Below, piece after piece: positions 1 to 9,021 of a DNA stretch of 64,000 nucleotides. Positions within the stretch are counted from its first letter, which is position 1, and each line of letters opens with the position of its first letter. The notes beneath the pieces are model-generated. The model did no database searches. It was not told the origin of the DNA and worked only from the letters and a program-made list of their open reading frames with translations. Where the stretch lies: contig NZ_JAUMUI010000012.1 of the NCBI RefSeq assembly GCF_030530745.1, positions 1-64,000 of the forward strand. Reading direction: 5' to 3'. This stretch comes from Neisseria sp. GTDB lineage: Bacteria > Pseudomonadota > Gammaproteobacteria > Burkholderiales > Neisseriaceae. The position numbers and the translations under genes were made by a program.

Positions 1-33
1 ATCCGTTAGGGGGAATTTAGAGGAGTTTTGGGA

Positions 34-49
34 TTTTTGCAAAGGTCTC
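34..49. repeat. Terminal inverted repeat of an IS1106-type element (edge, partial)
   Basis: The sequence tttttgcaaaggtctc matches the right end of the inverted-repeat element at 48629-48789, whose ends read gagacctttgcaaaa. As I recall it, meningococcal IS5-family elements of the IS1106/IS1655 kind have such ends. Only this end is inside the window, so it could be an IS, a short derivative or a solitary end. Confidence 0.5.
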
Positions 50-79
50 GGCCTGTTATGTTGCCAAACGTATCAGCCG

Positions 80-1330
80 TTAGGAGCCGTAAACCGGGTT
101 TTTATCGCATAGGGCTTTAGCAGCGGCGGCCACACGGGTGAGGGTGGCTTCGTCTTCCGGGTTTTCCAGCACGTCGGCCACCAGATTGGCCAGCTCGCGC
201 GAATCGGCTTCGCTGAAACCGCGGGTGGTGATGGCGGCAGAGCCGACGCGGATGCCTGAAGTAACAAACGGTTTTTCAGGGTCGTTGGGGATGGCGTTTT
301 TGTTGATGGTGATGTGTGCTTTGCCCAAAGCTTCTTCGGCGGCTTTGCCGGTGATGTTTTTCGCGCGCAGGTCAACCAGGAAAACGTGGCTTTCGGTGCG
401 GCCGGAAATAATGCGCAGGCCGCGTTTCACCAGCTCTTCGGCCATGGCGGCGGCATTGGTTTTCACCTGTTTGGCGTATTCTTTGAATTCAGGCTCGAGC
501 GCTTCTTTGAATGCCACGGCTTTGGCCGCAATCACATGCATCAGCGGGCCGCCTTGCAGGCTGGGGAAAATCGCAGAGTTGAGGGCTTTTTCGTGGGTGT
601 TGTCGCGGCACAGAATCACGCCGCCGCGCGGACCGCGCAGGGTTTTGTGGGTAGTGGTGGTTACGAAGTCGGCAAACGGCACGGGGTTGGGGTATTCGCC
701 GCCAGCCACCAAGCCTGCGTAGTGCGCCATATCGACAAACAGATACGCGCCCACTTTGTCGGCGATTGCGCGGAACTTCGCCCAATCGATTTCCAGTGCG
801 TAGGCAGATGCACCGGCCACGATCATTTTCGGTTTGTGTTCCAGTGCCAAGCGTTCCACTTCGGCGTAGTCCAGCACTTCGTTTTCGTCGAGGCCGTAAG
901 TAACTGCGTTATAGAGCTTGCCGGAAATGTTCACGCTTGCGCCGTGGGTGAGGTGGCCGCCGTGGGCGAGGCTCATGCCCAGAATGGTGTCGCCGGGTTT
1001 CAAAACCGAAGCGTAAACAGCTTGGTTGGCCTGCGAACCTGAGTGGGGCTGCACGTTGGCGTATTCGGCACCGAACAGTTTTTTCACGCGGTCGATGGCC
1101 AACTGCTCGACGATATCGACGTATTCGCAGCCGCCGTAGTAGCGTTTGGCGGGGTAGCCTTCGGCGTATTTGTTGGTCAGCTGGCTGCCTTGGGCTTCCA
1201 TAACGGCGCAGCTTACATAGTTTTCAGAGGCAATCAGTTCGATGTGGTCTTGCTGGCGCCCAACTTCTTTGGCGATGGCTGCGGCCAGTTCGGGATCGTA
1301 TTTTTCAACGGTTACGCTTTTGGAAAACAT
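80..1330 (-). CDS. glyA: Serine hydroxymethyltransferase
   Basis: Pyridoxal-phosphate enzyme that interconverts serine plus tetrahydrofolate with glycine plus 5,10-methylene-THF, the main cytosolic source of one-carbon units. The 416-residue product has the usual full length. The PLP lysine lies near residue 230 in [15 protein letters not shown], and the substrate-binding N-terminal motif [10 protein letters not shown] is present. The start at 1330 is preceded by a GAGGA ribosome-binding site on the minus strand. It stands alone: the next gene, at 1635, points away, leaving about 300 bp for control sequences. No glycine riboswitch was recognised. Identification is secure from motifs across the whole length. 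Confidence 0.97.
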   Translation of the reverse strand: MFSKSVTVEKYDPELAAAIAKEVGRQQDHIELIASENYVSCAVMEAQGSQLTNKYAEGYPAKRYYGGCEYVDIVEQLAIDRVKKLFGAEYANVQPHSGSQANQAVYASVLKPGDTILGMSLAHGGHLTHGASVNISGKLYNAVTYGLDENEVLDYAEVERLALEHKPKMIVAGASAYALEIDWAKFRAIADKVGAYLFVDMAHYAGLVAGGEYPNPVPFADFVTTTTHKTLRGPRGGVILCRDNTHEKALNSAIFPSLQGGPLMHVIAAKAVAFKEALEPEFKEYAKQVKTNAAAMAEELVKRGLRIISGRTESHVFLVDLRAKNITGKAAEEALGKAHITINKNAIPNDPEKPFVTSGIRVGSAAITTRGFSEADSRELANLVADVLENPEDEATLTRVAAAAKALCDKNPVYGS

Positions 1331-1634
1331 TGTTCGGAATCCTCGGATAAGGTTGTGGGAAGGGGAAAAATAGCGGCTATTTTAACTGAATTTTTTCCGG
1401 CGCCGCATGAAAAATCCGATTCTGCAAACAAACGCTGCTCATGGTTCTTTGAAAATATGTATAGTTCTTTTAATTTAAGTAAATAAATTCTTTTAAATTA
1501 GTTTCTTTAGTTACTTGTTGGCTGGTTTGACAACCTTTTAGCTTTAAATTTTACCGTTGGATAAATATTTGATATGCGTATGACGTTTTAGCTTATGCTG
1601 TCGGCACCAAAAGAAGCATGAAAGGAAACGGCTT
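1331..1634. other. AT-rich divergent intergenic region
   Basis: About 300 bp between glyA (leftward) and the small gene at 1635 (rightward). It must carry the promoters of both. A TTGACA hexamer at 1527-1532 could be a -35 box toward 1635, but no good -10 stands at the right spacing. No RNA gene or repeat was recognised. Confidence 0.4.
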
Positions 1635-1835
1635 ATGAATATCAAAGTTTTTGTATTGGCTGCGGCTCTGCTTGGCGGCTTATATTATATTCAGGAAAAT
1701 CCCGAAATTACCCGGCAGGTCAAGCAGACGTTCAGTCGCGAAAACCTGTTTGAAGTTAAATTTAAAGATGCGGAAAGGCAGAAACAATACGAGGGAAACA
1801 AAACTTCGCTGTTTTACCCTGATTCGCAATCTTGA
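1635..1835 (+). CDS. Small single-pass membrane or exported protein, unknown function
   Basis: A 66-residue product starting MNIKVFVLAAALLGGLYYI, which is a hydrophobic N-terminal segment, followed by a charged tail rich in Lys, Glu and Gln. An AAAGGAA ribosome-binding site lies about 8 nt upstream of the ATG, and an inverted DUS terminator follows directly, which supports expression as a monocistronic unit. No family was recognised. The hydrophobic part could be an uncleaved anchor or a signal sequence; no lipobox cysteine is present. Confidence 0.6.
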   Translation: MNIKVFVLAAALLGGLYYIQENPEITRQVKQTFSRENLFEVKFKDAERQKQYEGNKTSLFYPDSQS

Positions 1836-1847
1836 TTTTAATATATG

Positions 1848-1884
1848 AAGGCCGTCTGAAATATTAATATTCAGACGGCCTTTT
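1848..1884. terminator. Inverted DUS pair, rho-independent terminator
   Basis: aaggccgtctgaa and its reverse complement are separated by a short AT loop (tattaata) and followed by T residues. It lies 13 bp after the small gene ending at 1835 and can serve the + strand; the minus-strand gene gloA ends at 1992 and reads toward it. Confidence 0.8.
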
Positions 1885-1991
1885 TCTGTTTCTGCCGACG
1901 GCGCTGCCACCTTGGCGCAGCAGGTTTGGCAGAATCCACCGCGCCAAACGGGACGGAAACCGGGACTGCCGGTTTTCACAAATTACGGTAT

Positions 1992-2402
1992 TCAGCCGTA
2001 TTTCACCGAGTCATTGCCGCTGCCTTTTTGGATAAACTCGATTTTATAGCCGTCGGGATCTTCCACAAACGCAATCACGGTGGTGCCGTGCTTCATCGGG
2101 CCGGCTTCGCGGGTAACCTTGCCGCCTTTGGCGCGAACGGCATCGCAGGCGGCGTAGGCGTCGTCCACTTCGATGGCGATATGGCCGTAGCCCGTACCCA
2201 AATCGTATTTTTCGGTGTCCCAATTGTGGGTGAGTTCCAAAACGGTGTGGTCTGCTTCGTTGCCGTAGCCCACAAACGCCAGTGTGAAGCGGCCTTCGGG
2301 GTAGTCGTGCCTGCGCAGGAGCTTCATGCCCAAAACATCTTGATAAAATGCTAATGATTTTTCGAGGTTGCTGACGCGCAGCATGGTGTGGAGCATTCTC
2401 AT
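1992..2402 (-). CDS. gloA: Lactoylglutathione lyase (glyoxalase I)
   Basis: Converts the hemithioacetal of methylglyoxal and glutathione to S-lactoylglutathione. The product is a 136-residue single vicinal-oxygen-chelate domain. The start at 2402 ([16 protein letters not shown]) is chosen over an in-frame upstream codon because glyoxalase I proteins begin exactly there and an AAAGGAAC ribosome-binding site sits just upstream. Metal-ligand regions typical of the family are visible: the N-terminal H of MRMLHTM, the Glu in [10 protein letters not shown], the His in [10 protein letters not shown], and the late Glu in DPDGYKIEF. Length and motifs fit the nickel-type enzyme. Confidence 0.95.
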   Translation of the reverse strand: MRMLHTMLRVSNLEKSLAFYQDVLGMKLLRRHDYPEGRFTLAFVGYGNEADHTVLELTHNWDTEKYDLGTGYGHIAIEVDDAYAACDAVRAKGGKVTREAGPMKHGTTVIAFVEDPDGYKIEFIQKGSGNDSVKYG

Positions 2403-2529
2403 AGAGGTTCCTTTTAAAGTACGGTGGGGCAGCATATTTTAGCATGGGCTGCCGCCTCTTCGGGGCCGTCTGAAAAAGAAGCCGTGCCGCCGTTTCGGAC
2501 TGTATGGGCAGATTGTTGACATTTTAATG

Positions 2530-2558
2530 TTGTTTTTCTCCTTAAAATTCGCTATAAA
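2530..2558 (+). promoter_or_regulatory. Candidate sigma-70 promoter for pntAB
   Basis: TTGTTT at 2530-2535 and TATAAA at 2553-2558 are separated by 17 bp, and the pntA ATG follows at 2613. An alternative -35 (TTGACA, 2516-2521) has no -10 at proper spacing. Confidence 0.45.
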
Positions 2559-2612
2559 GGAGCGGTTGATTTTGTGTGAACTTGTTTTTCAATCAATAAA
2601 AGGATTAAAGAG

Positions 2613-4154
2613 ATGAGGATAGGTATTCCGAGAGAATCTCTGGCGGGCGAAACCCGCGTGGCGTGCACGCCTGCCACCGTTGCCCAGTTGCAGAAACTGG
2701 GCTTTGAAGTGGTGGTGGAAAGCGGCGCGGGCACGGCTGCCGGGCTGGTGGATGCGGCTTACGAAGCGGCCGGCGCATCGCTGGCGAACGCCGAAAACGT
2801 GTGGGCCAGCCCGTTGATTTATAAAGTGAATGCGCCCAACGATGTGGAAATAGGCCGTCTGAACGCGGGCCAAACGCTGGTGAGCTTTTTGTGGCCGGCG
2901 CAAAATCCTGAACTCGTGCAGAAACTTGCTGATAAAAAAGTGAATGTGCTGGCGATGGATATGGTGCCGCGCATTTCGCGTGCGCAGGCTTTGGATGCGC
3001 TCTCTTCTATGGCCAACATCAGCGGCTACCGCGCCGTGATTGAGGCGGCCAACGCGTTCGGCCGTTTCTTCACCGGCCAGATTACCGCCGCGGGCAAAGT
3101 GCCGCCGGCACAGGTTTTGGTTATCGGCGCGGGCGTGGCGGGTTTGGCGGCCATCGGAACGGCCAACTCGCTGGGTGCGGTGGTGAAAGCGTTCGATACG
3201 CGCCTTGAAGTGGCCGAGCAAATCGAGTCGATGGGCGGCAAATTCCTGAAACTGGATTTCCCGCAGGAAGCAGGCGGCAGCGGCGACGGCTACGCCAAAG
3301 TGATGAGCGAAGAATTCATCGCCGCCGAAATGAAGCTGTTTGCCGAGCAGGCCAAAGAGGTGGACATCATCATCACCACCGCCGCCATTCCAGGCAAACC
3401 CGCGCCGAAGCTGATTACCAAAGAAATGGTGGAAAGCATGAAGGCCGGCAGCGTGATTGTGGATTTGGCCGCGGCCACCGGCGGCAACTGCGAGCTGACC
3501 CGCCCGGGCGAATTGTTCGTTACCGGTAACGGCGTGAAAATCATCGGTTACACCGATATGGCCAACCGTTTGGCGGGGCAGTCTTCCCAACTCTACGCCA
3601 CCAACCTGGTCAACCTCACCAAGCTGTTAAGTCCCAATAAAGACGGCGAAATCGCGCTGGATTTCGAAGACGTGATTATCCGCAACATGACCGTTACCCG
3701 CGAGGGCGAAATCACCTTCCCGCCGCCCGCCATCCAAGTTTCCGCCGCACCGCAGCAAGCGCCGTCTGAAAAAGCCGCTCCCGCTGCCAAACCCGAGCCG
3801 AAACCCGTGCCCGCTTGGAAAAAACTGGCGCCTGCCGTGATCGGCGCGGTGTTGGCTTTATGGGTGGGAGCAGTGGCGCCTGCCGCTTTTCTGAACCACT
3901 TTATCGTGTTCGTGCTCTCTTGCGTGATCGGTTATTACGTGGTGTGGAACGTGAGCCATTCGCTGCACACGCCGCTGATGTCGGTAACCAATGCGATTTC
4001 GGGCATCATCGTGGTCGGCGCGCTTTTGCAAATCGGCCAGGGCAACGGCTTTGTGTCGCTGCTCGCCTTTATCGCGGTGCTGATTGCCAGCGTGAATATT
4101 TTCGGCGGTTTTTATGTTACCCGCCGCATGTTGAATATGTTCAGAAAGGGGTAA
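2613..4154 (+). CDS. pntA: Proton-translocating NAD(P)+ transhydrogenase, alpha subunit
   Basis: Subunit of the inner-membrane transhydrogenase that uses the proton gradient to reduce NADP+ with NADH. The 513 residues match the one-chain enterobacterial-type alpha subunit. The N-terminal NAD(H)-binding domain (about residues 1-380) carries the [18 protein letters not shown] Rossmann motif near residue 173 and the mobile-loop region. A Pro/Ala/Lys linker near 385-405 precedes about four membrane helices at the C-terminus. The linker is partly encoded by a DUS-like gccgtctgaaaaa. The beta subunit follows after 4 bp, forming a two-gene operon. Confidence 0.97.
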   Translation: MRIGIPRESLAGETRVACTPATVAQLQKLGFEVVVESGAGTAAGLVDAAYEAAGASLANAENVWASPLIYKVNAPNDVEIGRLNAGQTLVSFLWPAQNPELVQKLADKKVNVLAMDMVPRISRAQALDALSSMANISGYRAVIEAANAFGRFFTGQITAAGKVPPAQVLVIGAGVAGLAAIGTANSLGAVVKAFDTRLEVAEQIESMGGKFLKLDFPQEAGGSGDGYAKVMSEEFIAAEMKLFAEQAKEVDIIITTAAIPGKPAPKLITKEMVESMKAGSVIVDLAAATGGNCELTRPGELFVTGNGVKIIGYTDMANRLAGQSSQLYATNLVNLTKLLSPNKDGEIALDFEDVIIRNMTVTREGEITFPPPAIQVSAAPQQAPSEKAAPAAKPEPKPVPAWKKLAPAVIGAVLALWVGAVAPAAFLNHFIVFVLSCVIGYYVVWNVSHSLHTPLMSVTNAISGIIVVGALLQIGQGNGFVSLLAFIAVLIASVNIFGGFYVTRRMLNMFRKG

Positions 4155-4158
4155 TGTG

Positions 4159-5544
4159 ATGTCTCAAGGATTGGTAACCGCGGCATACATTGTTGCCGCT
4201 ATTCTGTTTATTTTCTCGTTGGCGGGGCTTTCCAAACAGGAAACCGCCAAAAACGGCTGCTATTACGGCATCGCCGGTATGGCGGTTGCGCTGTTCGCCA
4301 CGATTTTCAGCGAAAACACCGCCGGCTTGGGCTGGATTATCATCGCCATGGCCATCGGCGCGGCAATCGGTATTTATAAAGCGCAAAAAGTCGAAATGAC
4401 CGAGATGCCCGAGCTGATTGCGTTGCTGCACAGTTTTGTCGGCCTGGCCGCCGTGCTGGTGGGCTTCAACAGCTTTATCGAAGCGGGTAGTATCGATCCG
4501 GAAATGCACACCATTCATTTGGTGGAAGTGTTTTTAGGCGTGTTTATCGGCGCGGTAACGTTTACCGGCTCGATTGTGGCCTTCGGCAAACTCAACGGCA
4601 AAATCAGCAGCGCACCGCTGCAACTGCCGCACAAACACAAGCTGAATCTTGCTTCAATTGTGGTGTCGTTTCTGTTGCTGCTGCTGTTTGTCGGCGTCGA
4701 CGGCAGTTGGTTCGCGCTGATTCTGATGACCCTGATCGCGCTGGCGTTCGGCTGGCATCTGGTGGCCTCTATCGGTGGTGCCGATATGCCGGTGGTGGTG
4801 TCTATGCTCAACTCTTATTCGGGTTGGGCGGCTGCGGCGGCAGGTTTCATGCTCGGCAACGATTTGCTGATTGTTACCGGCGCGCTGGTAGGCTCGAGCG
4901 GCGCGATTCTGTCGTATATCATGTGTAAGGCCATGAACCGCTCGTTTATTTCGGTGATTGCCGGCGGCTTCGGCACCGACGGCACCTCTGCCGCCGCAGG
5001 CAGTGAAGAGGTAGGCGAATACCGCGAAGTCAAGCCCGCCGAAGTGGCAGAAATGCTGAAAAACGCCGCGAGCGTTATCATCACTCCGGGCTACGGCATG
5101 GCGGTGGCGCAGGCGCAATATCCGGTGGCCGAAATCACCGAGCTTCTGCGTAAAAACGGCACCGAGGTGCGCTTCGGCATCCACCCCGTTGCAGGCCGCC
5201 TGCCCGGCCATATGAACGTGTTGCTGGCCGAGGCCAAAGTGCCTTACGACATCGTGTTGGAAATGGACGAAATCAACGACGATTTCCCCGAAACCGATGT
5301 GGTGCTGGTAATCGGCGCCAACGATACGGTCAACCCCGCCGCGCAAACCGACCCCAACTCGCCGATTGCCGGCATGCCGGTGTTGGAAGTGTGGAAGGCC
5401 AAAGAAGTGGTGGTGTTCAAACGCTCGATGAACACCGGCTACGCAGGCGTGCAAAACCCGCTCTTTTTCAACGAAAACAGCGTGATGTGCTTCGGCGATG
5501 CCAAAACCACGGTAGATGAGATTCTGGCCGGGTTGAAGAAATAA
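4159..5544 (+). CDS. pntB: Proton-translocating NAD(P)+ transhydrogenase, beta subunit
   Basis: Partner of PntA. It supplies most of the proton-conducting membrane helices and the NADP(H)-binding domain. The ATG at 4159 is preferred to the GTG at 4156, because the family begins [14 protein letters not shown]. The product is 461 residues: about eight hydrophobic segments up to residue 265, then the soluble NADP domain with [33 protein letters not shown] and [13 protein letters not shown]. It ends just before a nested terminator. Confidence 0.97.
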   Translation: MSQGLVTAAYIVAAILFIFSLAGLSKQETAKNGCYYGIAGMAVALFATIFSENTAGLGWIIIAMAIGAAIGIYKAQKVEMTEMPELIALLHSFVGLAAVLVGFNSFIEAGSIDPEMHTIHLVEVFLGVFIGAVTFTGSIVAFGKLNGKISSAPLQLPHKHKLNLASIVVSFLLLLLFVGVDGSWFALILMTLIALAFGWHLVASIGGADMPVVVSMLNSYSGWAAAAAGFMLGNDLLIVTGALVGSSGAILSYIMCKAMNRSFISVIAGGFGTDGTSAAAGSEEVGEYREVKPAEVAEMLKNAASVIITPGYGMAVAQAQYPVAEITELLRKNGTEVRFGIHPVAGRLPGHMNVLLAEAKVPYDIVLEMDEINDDFPETDVVLVIGANDTVNPAAQTDPNSPIAGMPVLEVWKAKEVVVFKRSMNTGYAGVQNPLFFNENSVMCFGDAKTTVDEILAGLKK

Positions 5545-5625
5545 AGGCCGTCTGAAAAGCAGCAATGCCTGTTTGAAACATATTTCAAACAGGCATTTTT
5601 GATGAACACTGTTTTCAGACGGCCT
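5545..5625. terminator. Nested hairpin terminator with outer DUS pair
   Basis: An inner perfect stem (aatgcctgtttgaaa...tttcaaacaggcatt, 5564-5598, followed by T residues) lies inside an outer pair of inverted DUS at about 5545-5558 and 5612-5625. It follows the pntB stop codon immediately. Confidence 0.75.
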
Positions 5626-5703
5626 GAGGCTTTTCTAGAAAGCGGGGGCGAATTGAATTACAATCGTCGGTGTTTTTATTTCAAACCCGAATAGGTTTTT
5701 GTT

Positions 5704-6069
5704 ATGAACATTGCCGCCCGTTATGCCGCCGTATTGCTGTGTGCTGGCTTGTTTGCTGCTTGCAGCGAACAGCAGCAGGAAGCCGTTAAACAAACGGCAG
5801 CCGATTCTTTCCGCAATGAATTTACCGCCGCGTTTACCCAAGCCTGTTTGGAGCGTATTCCCCAAGAAGCGGGCCTCTCCGCCGAGCTGGCGCAGAAAGT
5901 CTGCTCTTGCAGTGCGGAGAAAGCGGTGGAAACGGTTTCGGTTGCCGATATGCCCAAGCTGATTCAGGGCGATGCCGAATTAACCCGCAAGGCGGTGGAG
6001 GCTGCCAAAGTGTGCAAAGACGAAGTGTTCGGCACCAAGGCCGCTTCTGCGGCTTCTGGTGCGAATTAA
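5704..6069 (+). CDS. Putative small lipoprotein, unknown function
   Basis: A 121-residue product with a signal peptide and lipobox LFAAC (Cys near residue 20), predicting export and lipidation. The mature part is Ala/Gln/Glu-rich and contains four further cysteines, including a CSC pair, which could form disulfides. An AGG-containing leader precedes the ATG. It lies 35 bp upstream of fbp in the same direction with no terminator between, so the two may be co-transcribed. No known family was recognised; small cysteine-containing lipoproteins of this kind are common in Neisseria. Confidence 0.75.
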   Translation: MNIAARYAAVLLCAGLFAACSEQQQEAVKQTAADSFRNEFTAAFTQACLERIPQEAGLSAELAQKVCSCSAEKAVETVSVADMPKLIQGDAELTRKAVEAAKVCKDEVFGTKAASAASGAN

Positions 6070-6104
6070 GCCGTCTGAAAATACCAACTCGAGTGAGAAC
6101 AACA

Positions 6105-7079
6105 ATGACTACCTTATCCCAATTTATCACGCAGCACCTGAAAAGCCACAACCTGCCCGAAGGTTTAGGCAGTGTGCTCGAAGCGATAGTGGCCGCCTGC
6201 GTACAGATTAACGGCCAAGTGCGGCAGGGCGCGCTGGCGGGTGTTCTCGGCGAAGCCGGTACGGGCAACGTGCAGGGCGAAGACCAGAAAAAGCTTGATG
6301 TGATTGCCAACCAACTGTTGATCGATACGCTCAAAAAAAATCCGAATGTGGCGGGTTTGGCCAGCGAAGAAGAAGACACTTTCGTGGCCTGCAACGAAAA
6401 CGGCGGTTATTTGGTGCTGTTCGACCCGCTCGACGGTTCGTCTAACATTGACGTGAACATTTCGGTGGGCACGATTTTTTCGATTCTGGCCAAGCCCGAA
6501 GGCGGTTTGACAACCGCGTCGTTTCTGCAAAAAGGCCGCGATCAGGCCGGCAGCGGCTATGTGCTCTACGGCCCGCAAACCCAGCTGGTGTTTACCCTGA
6601 AGCACGGGGTGTTTGTGTTTACGCTTGATGAAGCGGGCAATTTCGTGCAAACCCTGGCCAACCCGCAGGTGCCGGCGCAAACCAAAGAGTTTGCGATTAA
6701 TATGTCGAACCAGCGCCATTGGTCTGCGCCCATGCAGCGATATATCGCCGAACTGCTGGCGGGCGATACCGGCGTGCGCGGCAAAAACTACAATATGCGC
6801 TGGGTGGCTTCGATGGTGGCCGAAATCCACCGTATTCTGATGCGCGGCGGCGTGTTTATGTATCCGCAAGACGCGCGCGATCCGTCCAAGCCCGGCAAGC
6901 TGCGCCTGATGTATGAAGCCAACCCCTTAAGCTTGGTGTTGGAGCAGGCGGGCGGCGCGGCCGGCAATACCGAGCAGGCCATGCTCGATATTCAGCCGGA
7001 AGGTTTGCACCAGCGTGTTGCGGTGGTGATGGGCAGCCGCGAAGAAGTGGAATATGTGGGCAGGCTGCATCGGTCTTAA
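6105..7079 (+). CDS. fbp: Class 1 fructose-1,6-bisphosphatase
   Basis: Gluconeogenic enzyme that hydrolyses fructose-1,6-bisphosphate to fructose-6-phosphate. The class I metal-binding signature FDPLDGSSNIDVNISVG is near residues 105-121, preceded by GLASEEED. The ATG at 6105 (MTTLSQFITQHL) gives 324 residues, the usual length; the longer open frame starting at 5907 overlaps the lipoprotein gene and is not credible. A DUS-like gccgtctgaa lies in the short gap upstream. A strong inverted DUS terminator follows. Confidence 0.96.
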   Translation: MTTLSQFITQHLKSHNLPEGLGSVLEAIVAACVQINGQVRQGALAGVLGEAGTGNVQGEDQKKLDVIANQLLIDTLKKNPNVAGLASEEEDTFVACNENGGYLVLFDPLDGSSNIDVNISVGTIFSILAKPEGGLTTASFLQKGRDQAGSGYVLYGPQTQLVFTLKHGVFVFTLDEAGNFVQTLANPQVPAQTKEFAINMSNQRHWSAPMQRYIAELLAGDTGVRGKNYNMRWVASMVAEIHRILMRGGVFMYPQDARDPSKPGKLRLMYEANPLSLVLEQAGGAAGNTEQAMLDIQPEGLHQRVAVVMGSREEVEYVGRLHRS

Positions 7080-7106
7080 ACCTGCGTGAGCGGTAAAGCA
7101 GTAAAA

Positions 7107-7148
7107 CAACAGGCCGTCTGAAAGGAACAATCTTTCAGACGGCCTGTT
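7107..7148. terminator. Inverted DUS terminator after fbp
   Basis: The arms aacaggccgtctgaaag and ctttcagacggcctgtt form a 17-bp stem with a 5-nt loop, followed by T-rich sequence. It is 30 bp after the fbp stop. Confidence 0.8.
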
Positions 7149-7289
7149 TTGTTGTTTGACAGATTCTTTTGAGCGGTGGAGAAGAGCAAAATATCGGATT
7201 TGAGAATCCGACCTGCCGCTCTGAAAACGTTGGTATCCCGACGTTCCCGTCTGCGCGGACAGCGCAGCGGACTTGCGAATCAATGACGA

Positions 7290-7315
7290 TATATATAATA
7301 GTGAATCCACTTAAG
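7290..7315. repeat. Fragment of a Correia-type repeat end
   Basis: atagtgaatccactta resembles the inverted-repeat terminus of the complete Correia-like element at 60724-60826 (atagtgaatcca). Only one end is recognisable here, directly beside another palindromic repeat. Confidence 0.45.
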
Positions 7316-7327
7316 AAAAAGTATACA

Positions 7328-7414
7328 CGTCATACTCGGGCTTGACCCGAGTATCTCCTTTCCTAAAAATTTCCGAAACCCAAGAAGATATTCGGATCAA
7401 GCCCGAGTATGACG
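7328..7414. repeat. Intergenic palindromic repeat with catactcgggcttgaccc ends
   Basis: An 87-bp element whose ends are near-perfect inverted repeats (cgtcatactcgggcttga at the left, tcaagcccgagtatgacg at the right). Single or diverged arms of the same family occur at 23932-23960, 30891-30911 and 41143-41173, and a GC-shifted cousin lies at 33970-34046. It fills most of the 413-bp gap between fbp and apaH; I see no gene in that gap. Confidence 0.7.
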
Positions 7415-7492
7415 AAACTGTTACTAAACAAGTGGTTTGACTGTAATCGGATGTTTCAGACGGCCTGAGCGGGTTTTACAAAATTTTCGGGC

Positions 7493-8323
7493 TTATAAAG
7501 CCGTTTCCCAATGCAGCCCGCTTTTTGAAAATACTTGGGCGACTTCGTTGGTGGCGAGGTTGACCGAGGTGAGCTGGCCGCCCCACAGTGCGCCGGTGTC
7601 GAGTGCGATTACGTGGTGATCGTTAACGTAGCCGAGTGCCGACCAGTGGCCGAACACGATCGTGTGGCTCAGGTGGCGGCGGTCGGCGGCCTCAAACCAG
7701 GGAATCAGGTTTTCGGGCATTTCGTCGGGGTGGCCTTTGAATTCATAGTCGAGTTTGTTTTTTTTGCGGGTAACGGCGCGCATTCTGGTGAACACGTTGG
7801 TAATCATGCGCAGGCGCTCACAGCCTTCGAGTTTGTTTTTCCAGCGGCGCGGCTTATCGCCGTACATATTGGCGAAATAGCCGCGTGCATCGCCGCTTTG
7901 CAGCTCGGTTTCCACTTCGCGGGCGAGTCCGGCGGCTTGTTCCACGCTCCATTCGGGCAGCAGGCCGGCATGCACTAAAACATGGGTGTCGTTTTGCACC
8001 AGCAGAGGCCGGGCCTGCAGCCAGCCGAGCATTTTTTTGCTGTCGGGGTGTTCGAGCACGGAGGCGATGGTGTCGCCGCGTTTGATTCTGCCGAAACCGT
8101 AGGATACGGCCAGAAGGTGCAGATCGTGGTTGCCGAGCACGGTTTGGATACTGCTTTCGTGCTTCATGGCAAATTGCAGGGCCTCAACCGATTTGGGCCC
8201 GCGGTTGACGATGTCGCCGGTGAGCCAGAGGGTGTCGGTGCCGTGGTTGAAGCCGATGGTGGCGAGCAGGGCGGTGAATTCGTCGTAACAGCCTTGGATA
8301 TCGCCGATTGCGTAGTGTGCCAT
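7493..8323 (-). CDS. apaH: Symmetrical bis(5'-nucleosyl)-tetraphosphatase
   Basis: Hydrolyses diadenosine tetraphosphate (Ap4A) to two ADP. ApaH also removes Np4 caps from RNA in other bacteria. The metallophosphoesterase motifs are intact at the N-terminus: GDIQGCYDEF near residue 7, GDIVNRGPKS near 36 and GNHDLHLL near 64. The product is 276 residues, the normal length. The start at 8323 (MAHYAIGDIQG) agrees with the family. An inverted DUS pair lies upstream at 8357-8383. Confidence 0.96.
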   Translation of the reverse strand: MAHYAIGDIQGCYDEFTALLATIGFNHGTDTLWLTGDIVNRGPKSVEALQFAMKHESSIQTVLGNHDLHLLAVSYGFGRIKRGDTIASVLEHPDSKKMLGWLQARPLLVQNDTHVLVHAGLLPEWSVEQAAGLAREVETELQSGDARGYFANMYGDKPRRWKNKLEGCERLRMITNVFTRMRAVTRKKNKLDYEFKGHPDEMPENLIPWFEAADRRHLSHTIVFGHWSALGYVNDHHVIALDTGALWGGQLTSVNLATNEVAQVFSKSGLHWETAL

Positions 8324-8356
8324 TGTGTGTGAATCCGTTTTGTTTTTATGGCGGGG

Positions 8357-8383
8357 AGGCCGTCTGAAACATTCAGACGGCCT
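8357..8383. terminator. Inverted DUS hairpin
   Basis: aggccgtctgaa and ttcagacggcct are separated by 3 nt. It lies downstream of ridA on the minus strand, with the short repeat at 8421-8497 between, and could end ridA transcription before apaH. Confidence 0.6.
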
Positions 8384-8420
8384 TTATGCTGCGTGATAAT
8401 TTTTTTATTCGTTAATCAGG

Positions 8421-8497
8421 AGGGAGTGCCGTTAGAAAGCGTTGTGGTAGTATTTTTGGTTAAAGCCCGCTGCACAAGCTTTCTGACTACATGCCCT
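8421..8497. repeat. Internally deleted copy of a MITE-like palindromic repeat
   Basis: Begins agggagtgccgttagaaagc and ends gctttctgactacatgccct. It matches both ends of the full element at 47518-47682 (read in reverse) but lacks its central part. It ends two bases from the ridA stop codon. The gtatttttggttaaa stretch is shared by the copies. Confidence 0.7.
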
Positions 8498-8499
8498 AA

Positions 8500-8889
8500 T
8501 CAGTAATCGTTCAATACCAGCACGGCCTCTGCCTCAACCTGTACGCCTTTGGGCAGGGCGGCAACGCCGACGGCGGCGCGGGCAGGGTAGGGTTGGCTGA
8601 AATATTCCGCCATCACTTCGTTGAAAACGGCAAAATTGTTTAAGTCGGTGAGGTAGGCGTTGACTTTGACGATGTCGTCGAGCGTGCCGCCTGCGGCCTG
8701 CGCTACGGCTTGCAGGTTTTTGAATACTTGGTGCGCTTCGGCGCGGAAGTCGCCGTTGCCGGCCACGGTCATGGTGGCGGGATCGAGCGGAATCTGGCCG
8801 CTCATGTAAACGGTGTCGCCCGCGCGCACGGCCTGGCTGTATGCTCCGATGGCGGCGGGGGCGTTGTCGGTGTGGATGATGGCTTTCAT
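8500..8889 (-). CDS. ridA: Reactive intermediate/imine deaminase RidA
   Basis: Member of the YjgF/YER057c/UK114 family that hydrolyses reactive enamine and imine intermediates such as 2-aminoacrylate released by PLP enzymes. The 129 residues contain the family core: [20 protein letters not shown] near residue 17, the catalytic-site region [13 protein letters not shown], and the arginine-containing [13 protein letters not shown] with the C-terminal VEAEAVLV. Full length; cytosolic trimer in the family. It is 132 bp downstream of the phoH-type gene, from which a terminator-like hairpin separates it. Confidence 0.95.
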   Translation of the reverse strand: MKAIIHTDNAPAAIGAYSQAVRAGDTVYMSGQIPLDPATMTVAGNGDFRAEAHQVFKNLQAVAQAAGGTLDDIVKVNAYLTDLNNFAVFNEVMAEYFSQPYPARAAVGVAALPKGVQVEAEAVLVLNDY

Positions 8890-8953
8890 GCGTATGCCTT
8901 TGTGATGGAAATAAAATATGAATTATCTGACAAACCGGCCTGTTTTTCCAGTT

Positions 8954-8989
8954 GTGTTTTCAGACGGCTTGCAAGTTGCCTGAAAACAC
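8954..8989 (-). terminator. Hairpin downstream of the phoH-type gene
   Basis: The 10-bp perfect arms gtgttttcag and ctgaaaacac enclose a 16-nt loop. The loop includes a DUS-like tcagacgg. It lies about 30 bp after the PhoH-type stop codon on the minus strand. Confidence 0.5.
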
Positions 8990-9021
8990 GGGCAGGCTGA
9001 CACGGCATGGATCGGGCGGTA

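Noticed and set aside
314-1042. Long open frame on the + strand opposite glyA
   Set aside because: It is a GC-driven shadow of glyA; the minus strand encodes a full SHMT with all motifs.
5907-6104. Upstream extension of fbp
   Set aside because: It overlaps the lipoprotein gene out of frame and adds 66 residues with no family similarity; the ATG at 6105 gives the normal N-terminus.
7328-7414. Possible CRISPR-like repeat pair
   Set aside because: Only two arms in inverted orientation, no regular spacers and no cas genes; it is a palindromic interspersed repeat.
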